This document shows positions 35,816-61,027 of a stretch of DNA of 64,000 bases, one piece after another. Numbering within the stretch: the first letter of the stretch is position 1; every line of letters begins with the position of its first letter. This DNA comes from Centroberyx gerrardi (lineage: Eukaryota > Chordata > Actinopteri > Beryciformes > Berycidae), in contig NC_136008.1 of NCBI RefSeq assembly GCF_048128805.1, positions 18,883,072 through 18,947,071 on the forward strand. The letters are read 5' to 3'. The notes beneath the pieces are model-generated. The model did not search any database and was not told the DNA's origin. It saw nothing but the letters and a program-made list of their open reading frames with translations. A program made the position numbers and the translations under genes.

Positions 35816-38800
35816 ACACCTAAGAAGCATGTGACATAAATTTTGACTTATTTTACATACATTCATCTTGAAAAGTTTGACTTGTAAATGCATGCATCTA
35901 CAAGCCTACTCCAAATAGAAATAAAGTTCTACATAATAGGCTAAATATCATTTAAAATAATCCAAACTCATTTTTGGCATTCAATCTGTGGCTTGGCCCA
36001 CTGTTTCCCCTCAACCAATCAGAACACGGCTTCGCTTCACCATTCTAACCGATTACGACATCATTGGATGGAGCTGGACTCTGCTCTACCAATCAGATCT
36101 CAGCTGCACTGATGACATCACAATCAGAATTCTGACGTGTTTGGTCACAGCAGCTCAGGGCATAAAAAGCCCCGCTTGAGGTCTTCAGCTTCATACCTTA
36201 CCAGACTCTGTCTGGTAAGGTATGAACTCCCCTGGGTGCTGGTACAGCTGTTGCTTGGACCGCGGCAAGAGGCTCTCTTTGGGAATCTTTCTACACGGTC
36301 CTCATTTCAGACCAGTAGCTATTGGCTTGATGGGTGTGTTTGGAAACTTTCTCTTATATTAAGTTAATAGTTCACTGAAATGTGTTTCTGAGAGAAATGA
36401 GGACCCTGTGAAAACGCCTTCAAATGATCGCAAACCTGTCAAAACCGACACAAGACACCAAGAGATGGAGCAGGAGCAACAGATTGGTGGTGTCTCTCAC
36501 GTCTCTCATGCCGTAATTTTGGACAGTTTGGACCAGGTGGCGTGGCGGCTAGCAAACGTGGTTTGTTGAAGAGCTGGTGGTTGGTACAAAGAGGCGCGGT
36601 TCGCCTCCCGCTGAAGCAAACCTGCCAGCCAGTCCAAAAAGTTTGTGCTCCTCGTTAGTCACGCAGGAGACCGGGGTCAATTCAGGGAGGCAAGCTTCCC
36701 TGAATTTCCCCAAGTGGATTAATGAAGTGCTATCTTATCTTATAGGGTTGTAGGCCCTTGTCAAAGTCCACAGTAAGGACTTTACCAGGGGCTCCAGGGA
36801 ATGTGGTGGGTGCTGCCGCTGCTGCTCCTGCTGCTGCAGCAGTACAGTTAAGCCAGGTGGTCGTAGTCAGTAGTGGCAAGCAACAACACTGCTGCTGCTG
36901 CTGCTACTACTACTACAGCTGCTGCAGCAGTATAGGCCTAGTAGTGGTAGTTCCACTAGTTCTCATTACAGATATCTGAAATATCTTAAAGTAGTGTTTT
37001 GGCTAGTCATAATGTAATGATAGATATTGCAAATTAGCATTTAAGATATCTCTAATTACATTACGACCTGTCAAAATGCTAATTTAAGATAGGCCTATCT
37101 CTAATTACATTATGACCAGTTGAAATGCTAATTTAAGATAGCTTTTTTCACATTATGACTAGTCAAAATGCTAATTTAAGTTATCTTTTTTTACATTATG
37201 ACTAGTCAAAATGCTAGAGGTATCAAACACAAGGCAGTATGGAGAATATCACCGGTAGATCCTGGACCTTCGTTTGGATGGTGAGCGATTCAAGGCTTAT
37301 TTCTGGCTTTCAGGCTATGTGACATGTGGTGCGCTTGTGGTGTTCAAAAAAGTTGAGATATTTTTATCGCCTCGCAACACGTGTGCACTGCGACTGCGCC
37401 ACGACTGCGCCGCTCTCACTTTTCAGCGCGTCTGCAGTGCGCCCACATTGAAAATAATGGATTTGCACGCGCAAAAGACAGCGCATGTGAACCGTCAATT
37501 TTATTGGGGGGGACATTTTGCCTACTTTGAACATTGGGGGGGACGCGTCCCCTCCCCCCCTCCGATTACGCCTATGGGCTACATATGAATCCTTTAAGTA
37601 TCTAATTCAGCATGATGAAAATCGTATACTAATTGCTTGGCTAGAAATATTGACATCCAATTTGTCGCTAGCTTCTAATTCTCTTTCTGCAACATTGTTT
37701 CCAGCAATTTAGTAATTTGTGGGCTGTAAGAGTCAAATGTGCATAGCACTGTTTTCACTTTTTCACATCATGTCACTTTTGAAAAGTGTTATTGATGTTG
37801 CTTTGTCCCACCAACTAGCAGCTGCATGATCCCCTCGATACCAATGATAACAAGAACGTGTTAGTTTTCTAAAAGCATTAATGAACTTCTAATGGTTCAG
37901 TATTGTTTCTTGCCCACTGTTTGACCCGTCACCTTCCAGCTACAGTTGGATGGGAGGTCTAGTTCGCTATGCTGCGCCCTTTGTGGCCTAACCACAATAC
38001 TGTGTGGCAATGCTGCATACAGCTGCACACTTGCACAATTATATCCTCAAGAATATCCGTTGAACTGTATGACCATACAACCATACAAGGCCGTGGCCTT
38101 GTATGGTTGCTATCATGTACAGCAGTGGTTTCAATGTGGGGTCCGGGGACCACCAGGGGTCCTTGAGGGGGTTCCAGGGGGTCCCCAGCAACTTGATGAA
38201 TTGTTAAATTTCAGCATTATTTAATTTACAAGCAGTTAACACAATTAGAGAATGTAGAAGAAAATACTATTTTGATCATAGTTTCACTGTTATCTCTCTA
38301 CCTACAATGCGAATAGTCATGGAATTCTGGACAAAATCATATCTGACAATAAAAATATTCTCAGATAAGGGTCCGAGAGACAAAATCTCATCAAATGGAG
38401 GTCCGTGGCTCTAATGTGGACTAAATTAGGGGTCCATTGTATGAAAAAGGTTGAGAATCACTGATGTACAGTACAATATGCTGTGATTATATGCACCGGA
38501 TATTTTCTACTACTATTTTCTACTCAGACTGAGGTGAGACCAAAAACAAATTTCCAGCCTTCCTCCAACAATAAACTTCTATTCTATTCTATTCTATTCT
38601 ATTCTATTGTTTTGTTTGCTTTGTTTACTCTACAGGTTGCCAGTAGTTACCAGGGCACTGTTTGTCACAAAGGATGAGTCTATGACAACAAACAAGAGTG
38701 TGACTTCCTGCAAAGATTTCTCAATAATTACCAAAGCATTGTCTTTGTGGTGGAACGACATTACCACTTCCCTCTACCATCCACCTTCCCCAACACAAAC

Positions 38801-41800
38801 AAAATGAGACTCACAACAATGTTCAGCAGCAGACTGTGATTCTTTCCAATAGGCTCTAATATCACAAATTGGTCCAAATCCCCCTTTTTTCACAACTCGG
38901 TGTTGGCAGATATGATGTGCACTGTCATGTTTGGCTGTCAATGAGTTGACTAAGAAATGCAATTTAGAAATTGGTAAGAAAGGTGAAACTGGTCCTTGAC
39001 TTTATAAGGTGAATATTATCAAGCTGAGTTCATACAGTATTTATATTTAGTCACTGCTCAGTTTCAGTTCTACTTCTGAGGAATAGTAAAGTGTGTCACA
39101 GACATACTGTAGATGGGTAGAGGAAGTGGCTAGCACTATTGTCTTCATACAGTGGGGACAGACAGACATTTAAACTGACCGGCAGACAGATGGACAAACA
39201 GGCACAAAACCAGACAGAACAGAGGAAAGACTGATGGGGGATGTGGGGTTTGTTTACTCATTCTGTGACTGACTGATAAACTAACCGCAGGGCTGACTGA
39301 CCATCTATCAGCCCCTAATCATACTGTCATTATTTCTGTATCAATCTACTGAGCCTCCTTGTGTTTTTCATTTGCTCTGTTCCTTCTGCTTGGAACTCAT
39401 TGCAACCTGATTTAAAACTGACAAAACATTTCTTTCTTTAAGAATTTGACATGATTATGAAAGATATTAGGGCAGAACTGATAAGGAGCGGTCTCTGCCT
39501 TGTACTTTGTATAAGTGTGGCCCGGTTGAACTGCTACTGGACTCCTGCCTTTGAACATTCAGAGAGACCTCTGCTAATTTTGTACAAGCCTGGTCCTCCG
39601 AAATTTGAAAGTGAGAGAAGCACATTTTCCCATCATGAAAGGATTATCAGAAGGAGAGACAAACAGACACAACAGGCAATAGTTTAGGATGGGCGTAAAA
39701 ACCTATCCATGTTTGCACTTACTACTGCTTATGTAGAACATTCTCAAACATAGGATTATGGTGGTGAAGGGTTTAAAAGGGTTTATTATTCCTCCTACCT
39801 GCCACCAGCAGCTGTACGCCGCTCTGTTCTGGCATCTTCTGTGTGGGGTGGCTGGTGACGAGGTAGAACACGTAGCTTCCACTGTCTGACGGTCTCAGCT
39901 CAGAAATCCTCAGAGAACAGTTCTTGGTTCCCGGTTCTCCCAGGTACTCAACTCTGTTCTGGTAGGACGGATCTGGGAGGATACCGGCACTGTGGAACAC
40001 ATATCTGACAGAGGGAGAGATGCATCGACTGTTAATTTCCTCTGATTGTCTAAACTCTAAACTAAGAATTCTTTGCAAAAATTATTTGATGCAGGTCTGG
40101 TCTATGTGTGTATTATCATTCATACCTTGGCGTGATACAGCGGCTCTCTCCCAGACACCACATCTCAGACAGAACGTTGTACTCTTGCTCCTCCACTCCT
40201 CCTCCTCCGCCTCCACCCTTGATCCCAGTAAACAGTAAACAACAAGGAGTCAAGTGACAACAGTGGACACTTTCAAATGTGAACAGATTTACAGGACCAG
40301 AGGAACTGCCTGATGCAGCAGATTAACACTAGAAATGTATGCAAGCAGTTGATAGGTCAAATGTGAATGTGGCTCTAGATGTTTTCAAACCACTTCTGTT
40401 AAACTGGATAGCAGTGAAATAGTTTACTGCAGTTGCACTGCATCAATCCACTAGCTGCTGATTCTCAGAACAAGTATTGAGGTTTTATGTCACATGCCAG
40501 AGGCTCACTGACTTCCGTTCATTCTGAATGCTGATTTTACCTCCTTGTAGAGAATGTCTTCCGGATAAATGCAAAGAATTGTGGGATACATTGGGACTGC
40601 TGACAATGCGGTCTTTATTTAATTACCTTGGCAGAGAGCTGCGCCTCTCCCCCTGTTTCCCTGGAGCTCTGGGGGTAGTCATAGGAACAAGGAAGAACCA
40701 CAGAGGAGCCAATCACAGCACAGATAGGACCGGAGGGGAGCTGAACTGACCAATCACCAGCGAGAATACCTGAAGCGCGGAACACATGCACAACACATTA
40801 CTATCTAAATCAATTTTAAAAGAAGAAAAAAAGAAAATAAGGCTTAGTAGCTTGTACTGCACAGAAAATACAACTAAATCTCTCACCTACAATTTGCAGA
40901 CTCCAGAAATGTTGACCTTATGAACTATTTTAATCTTGTTTTCAGTCTTACTTGAGAGAAGTGAAAAAATGTGCTTGTGTGGTGAGATAATTCACTTTAT
41001 TTCAATACAGTGCCATTATCTTGAAACACGTGGTGTGATGAGCCTTATTTCAACATATCAGATTTTTTCACTTGTTTCAAGAAAATGTGATTGTAAGACT
41101 GAAAACAAGATCAAATGAGTTAAGATTGACATTTTGGAGTGTGCACACATTATAATTAATGTGACAATGTGTATTGTATTTTGTGGACAGTACAACTTAT
41201 TTGGGCATGACGTCTTTTTCTTTTGAGATATTACAATGTTTAAAAGTGAGGAGTGAGAAATGTGTCTGCTCAGTAGGTCCTGCGATTCCAGTAACAGTCA
41301 AAACTCACTGGATGCTTTCTAAGGGTGGCGATACATTAGACAATATTTAGGACAATATAACAACAACAGATAACAAAGTAAGTCATATCATCAAATATTC
41401 AAATGTTTTATTCCAACAATACACTTGGCAACAAGATGTGGCAACAATGTTTAGGCAACTCCTTGAGTAGCCTCCTTGAGTACCTACTTGAGTAGAAACT
41501 AAGTTGCCAAGTGTATTGTTGGAATAAGGTTTGTTGGAATACGGTTTGTACAGTTATTGCAATATTACAGGACAGTCATTCAAAATCATACAATGACAGA
41601 AAGGTTCAAAACTCGATCAGCAACTGACAGTCTTGAAGTGGAATACTTTTTTTTCTGGAGTAATCTCCCTCTGTGCACATACTGTAGATGCTGCCAAACA
41701 TTTTTGATAATATTGCCATAGAAATGAGTTTAGTTTTGTGTGTGGACAGTGACAAATGCATTAATACCAATTTTAGTGGCAGCCAAGTTATCTCCATAAT

Positions 41801-42009
41801 CCTGTTCCATCATCATTGCTAAGCACTGTAACTGCTGAGTTTAGGCCAGCTGATCTTCTGGACGTCTCACCATGTGGATGTTATGGAAGGAATCGTTACA
41901 TATTTGCAGGTCACACATCCTAGATCTCTCTCTGTTTACCGCTCTGGGTCTTACCTGTCAGAGAGAGCGCCAGCAGCAGCCAGCAGGTCCGTGGCACTCC
42001 TCTACCCAT
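32163..42009 (-). CDS. Siglec/CD22-like receptor B
   Basis: Eight coding exons on the minus strand: 41955-42009, 40627-40769, 40126-40217, 39799-40004, 34659-34919, 34053-34367, 32827-32929, 32163-32223; 411 residues, phases closing. Signal peptide 1-18 (MGRGVPRTCWLLLALSLT). The V-set domain (19-165) is spread over three exons, with Cys35, Cys46, an extra pair (87, 93) and E-strand Cys126. The position matching the siglec arginine is Tyr144 (SYVFYL). Seven glycines (67-73) open the second V exon; its acceptor is the least certain junction. C2 domains follow at 166-252 (with LACC) and 253-357. The membrane helix is about 367-389 with no internal charge. The 20-residue tail holds one Tyr (QSYVLTE) that fits neither ITIM nor YxxPhi. 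It is convergent with receptor A and divergent from hpn. Likely a structural or decoy-type member of the CD22/MAG group (inference). Confidence 0.85.
32270..32340. repeat. (TTTC)n microsatellite
   Basis: About 17 TTTC units with one TTTATTC interruption, in the last intron of receptor B, some 45 bases upstream of its terminal exon. Confidence 0.95.
32940..32969. repeat. (AATAC)n microsatellite
   Basis: Six pentamer units starting about 10 bases upstream (minus-strand sense) of the receptor B membrane exon acceptor. Confidence 0.9.
34430..34468. repeat. (GAAT)n microsatellite
   Basis: Tandem GAAT/AATG units with one AAT variant, in a receptor B intron. Confidence 0.85.
35778..35818. repeat. 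(CA)n microsatellite
   Basis: About 20 CA units with one CT interruption, inside the large hAT-like element. Confidence 0.9.
36190..36226. repeat. Perfect 17-bp hairpin with TCT loop
   Basis: TTCATACCTTACCAGAC, then TCT, then GTCTGGTAAGGTATGAA. It lies about 25 bases after a TATA-like CATAAAAAG (near 36160) and three CCAAT boxes (forward near 36014 and 36088, reverse near 36063) inside the hAT-like element. Confidence 0.85.
36990..37222 (+). repeat. Interspersed subrepeats inside the hAT-like element
   Basis: Four direct copies of a unit close to ACATTATGACTAGTCAAAAT followed by GCTAATTTAAGATA, spaced about 43-55 bases apart, preceded by an inverted partial copy (GGCTAGTCATAATGTAATG). Such arrays near transposon ends often act as transposase-binding sites; that role is inference. 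Confidence 0.7.
38123..38463. mobile_element. hAT-type MITE
   Basis: Starts CAGTGGTTTCAATGTGGGG and ends GGTTGAGAATCACTG, an imperfect inverted repeat, with the perfect 8-bp flanking repeat ATGTACAG (38115-38122 and 38464-38471). 341 bases, with no coding potential. It lies in the long intron of receptor B. Confidence 0.85.
38576..38608. repeat. (TCTAT)n microsatellite
   Basis: About six pentamer units in the receptor B intron. Confidence 0.85.
41408..41527. repeat. Perfect 25-bp inverted repeat
   Basis: Arms at 41408-41432 and 41503-41527 (TTATTCCAACAATACACTTG... and its complement) match base for base around a 70-base spacer. The spacer holds three short copies of ccttgagtag/tacttgagtag. 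It lies in the first intron of receptor B. Possibly a MITE or a structured RNA segment. Confidence 0.8.
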
Positions 42010-42364
42010 CTCTCCGTTTTGTCGTTCTCCTCCTCCACTCCTCTTCCTTCTGTCGTTGCTGCCACTTTAGTTGTACAGTCCTCCAATCCTTCCTTTTTCT
42101 CCTTTGGTCCACCTTTCCTCTCCTCTCCTTTGTCTACAGGGTGTCTCTGGCCCCTTGTTTACCAATCTGTCCTCTTCTTCACTCAGCGACCTGTACGCCT
42201 CTCCTCCTCCTGCAGAAGAAAGAGTTTTGTGTCTGTTTTTCTTGCTTCCCTGTTCTGTTTTTCTTCTCAACAAGGAACCGGTGCGGTTACTGGTGTTTCA
42301 TATGTAGCAAAGGGAACTTGCAACTTGTGAGAGACATATGACCTTCTTTATCTTACTGTTCAAG

Positions 42365-42380
42365 TGTGTGTGTGTGTGTG

Positions 42381-42414
<34 letters not shown>
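42365..42414. repeat. (GT)n microsatellite
   Basis: About 25 GT units, one GC variant, in the divergent interval between receptor B and hpn. Confidence 0.9.
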
Positions 42415-42729
42415 GTTTGGTTAGGGTTGGGGAGGGGAAGGGGGGAGGGTGATCCTGATGATGATGTTGATGGTATCCCTGTTAGACTTCCCTTGCTGAG
42501 AACACTTGCTCTACCAAAACAATATGATTTATTATCATGTTGTTAAAAAAATATTATCATTTGTCAATTGATCCGTTTCCATTGAATCCCCATCAGGTTG
42601 TGCTTTATTATTCACGTCTTGAGGACTGGATTGTGTGATTGTCACCTAGCCTATACCTAGACTGCACTATCAGACAGAGAGACAGACAGACAGCAGGTCT
42701 GATGTCCAGTTTGGCCAGGCAGGCAGTAA

Positions 42730-43180
42730 CGGTATAATTTGACGTCAGCTGGACCCTCCTGGCTGCGCAGTTGACCGCTCAGAGGACAAGCAGGACCCAA
42801 CTACACCACACCACCCGGGAAACTGAGGATACACTTTTACAAACTTGTTTTTTATTCGCTCAGTCCTCCAAATGTTTCTCTCTTTTCCATTAGAAGCGGA
42901 CGCCGGTGGTTTTGGTTGATTGAAACGGCTGAAAGTGTCGCTAGAAAACTCTGCTTCTGTTTTTTTTCCTGCTTTCCTCGGGGTCAGTAACCTGTGAAGA
43001 GAACAATAAGGGATTTACTGAAAACTTGGGATTTATCTGTCGTGGGGTGTAACGTGGTGTTGTTGCCTCTCGCCAAGGCAGAGGCGAATAGGCTACTTTC
43101 TGTTCTTTTGTCAAAGCGGACTACAAAATAACTTTTCACTGGAAGAGGCCTGGGCTACACCTGCTGCAGGAACAAGACAG
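42730..43180 (+). promoter_or_regulatory. hpn: Likely hpn promoter and non-coding first exon
   Basis: A TATA-like TATAATT at 42733 is followed directly by a perfect cAMP-response element, TGACGTCA, at 42740-42747. The stretch then runs to a strong 5' splice site, AAGACAG then GTGAGTG, with the GT at 43181-43182. No coding start in the hepsin frame is present, so it fits an untranslated first exon spliced towards the ATG exon at 45360. The region is richer in CpG than its surroundings. The exact start site is not visible. Confidence 0.45.
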
Positions 43181-44935
43181 GTGAGTGACTTTGTAAGAGG
43201 CAACTTCCAAGAGTTTAATTTGCCCCTTAAAAGTCGCCGTGCTCTTAGTTTATTTATGCTGTCATATGAAAAGAAGATTGGTTTTATGAAATGTACAAAA
43301 AAAATACCTATGCTGAAAAGAAAATACCGTATTTGCTATAATGCGTTACGACTTCTTAGATAAATAGTTGAAATTCGATTTTTTTTTTCAGTGAAATAAA
43401 ATAATTCTAAATCATTTTAATTATTTAAACCATTTAGTGAGACGTGCAAACGTCAGCTGCCCTTTGGTTTGTTGAACCTGTTTAACCCATCTCTACCCCA
43501 CACTGCTTTTTCATGCTTTTGAGCTGCAAAGGCCTGAAGTCTTTAGTAAATAGGCTTAACCCTAATAACTTATAACCATGCAGATACTGTATATAGCCTA
43601 ACGCTATGTATAAATTTCAGTCATTAATATCAGTAACCTTACGAAAAGGAACTAGGCCCTATATTAAATGTGAAAATGATACAAATATCATAGCAAAACT
43701 TGACGTGCCTTTATTAATGTTATAGGAATATTATAGGAATATTATAGTGATGTTTCATTGTGGTTACAGTGGTCACAGAAACTATGATCTCATGTCTCAG
43801 TCGTGCAGTTTGGTGGAGGGCAGCGAGTGAGTATCGTGACTGGTTTAACATTCGTTGATGATTAATCGATCAGCAGTCAGCTATCTGTGCATGGGAAGAC
43901 TTGCTCAGCAGGGATGAACTAGATCCAAATATTAAGTAGAGTATATCATGGTATAGTGTAGTATAGTATATAAACCAGGACTGGGTTCAGTCAACTGAGT
44001 GCATATTAAAAATTAATGTAATGATAAACGTTTGGCATTTGAGGAATGGATTACATATCAGGACCCCAGACCACCAAGGGCCCCTAAAGCCCAGGTTTTT
44101 TTACAAATCAGTATTTTGATTTTAGTTATCTCCTCTTATACACATTTGCATAATATCTTCAGTAGGCTAGTTGTAGGCCTACACTGATAACTTTTTATTA
44201 GGCCTATTGTTTGCTAGACCTATGTGATGGGATGGATCCCTTAACTGGGTGGTGCTATGGGGCAGATGAGGGTGGGGGGACATAAATTGAGAATGCTCTA
44301 TTAGTGGCATATTGCACTTTTTGCTCACATTTTGAATGAACTGAACAGAGAGTCAATAAACTCCTGCTCTGAAATCAGCTTCCTCATGTAGGACTTGAGG
44401 ACATATCAAGGCTGAAAGAGAAATTAAATAAGAATTCAGAATCATCAATACTGTATGATTACAGTCTGAAACTACCATTTCATCAAGGGCGACTGTGGGG
44501 TTTGAACTTGATTCAAGGCTGTGACCGGAGGGCGGGGGAGGCAGGGAGGAGGGCAGAAATGGTATCGGCTTCTATCCAAGTGAAAAAAAAAGATAGTTCA
44601 AGAAAATCAACTGGGGAAATTAAATTTCAGGGTGAAAACAATCAATTTTATTAAAGTATTCATCCTCTCACTTCATAGCAGATGTATAATATTTTCTTTT
44701 CAAAAGTTTTCTTTTTACCTTGCTTGGTAGCAAATCTGGTATGAATACATCTCAGTGAGATATTAGGGTGACTGGCATTCAAGTCCCGTTCTTGAGGAAA
44801 ATCAAATTTTTTTGAGTGAAAAAGTAAATGATCACCCTCACATTACTAGGTTATATGGGAAAATGGAGGGGGTGCACTTATGGTTATTTTAGATAAAGGA
44901 AGCATTAACTCACTGAAAAGTGCAAAATAATCAGA

Positions 44936-44936
<1 letters not shown>

Positions 44937-44977
<41 letters not shown>
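44937..44977. repeat. (CTAT)n microsatellite
   Basis: About ten tetramer units, in the first hpn intron. Confidence 0.95.
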
Positions 44978-45254
44978 TTGCTTGCTAGCTTACTTGCTAG
45001 GCATTTAAACTGGGCATGAGGTATGCATAGATGAACTATGCGTCACTCATTGTGCTCAGGTACTCTGACTCCTCCTGTCCCATTTTAAAGGATTCTGTTA
45101 TAAGATGTGAGAATAATTTAAGGGAGAAATTTATTCAAAACATCTAACTCTTACCTAAAATGTACCTGGTGACACTGTTTTTTTGGTGACAATTCAACAT
45201 TATTTCACCAGGCAAAAGGGATTGCTGAGGGACTAGTCGACCTGCCCTGAGGCG

Positions 45255-45320
45255 AAAGGAAAGGAGGAAGGAAGGAAGGAAGGAAGGAAGGAAGGAAGGA
45301 AGGAAGAAAGAAAGGAAGGA
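45255..45320. repeat. (GGAA)n microsatellite
   Basis: Tandem GGAA units ending 40 bases before the hpn start codon, so they lie in or immediately before its 5'UTR. GGAA is the ETS-family core site, so an enhancer role is conceivable (inference). Confidence 0.85.
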
Positions 45321-45359
45321 GACTGTTAATTGACCATTCTGCCCTCCGCTACCGGAAGA

Positions 45360-61027
<15,668 letters not shown>

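Larger units (their letters stand above)
35205..37576. mobile_element. Non-autonomous hAT-like element, 2.37 kb
   Basis: Flanked by the perfect 8-bp direct repeat GGCTACAT (35197-35204 and 37577-37584). Termini are imperfect inverted repeats: CAGTGGTGTAATT at the left against CATAGGCGTAATC as the complement of the right end. G-runs (tgggggggac) lie just inside both ends. No transposase frame is visible. The interior holds a CA microsatellite (35778-35818), a promoter-like CCAAT/TATA stretch, a perfect hairpin, CTG-rich triplets (36810-36925) and a set of direct repeats near 37000-37220. It sits in the long intron of receptor B. Confidence 0.75.

Noticed and set aside
41872-42341. Overlapping plus-strand frames of about 150 codons
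   Set aside because: They overlap the receptor B signal exon on the other strand and are Ser/Phe-rich shadows of CT-rich sequence.
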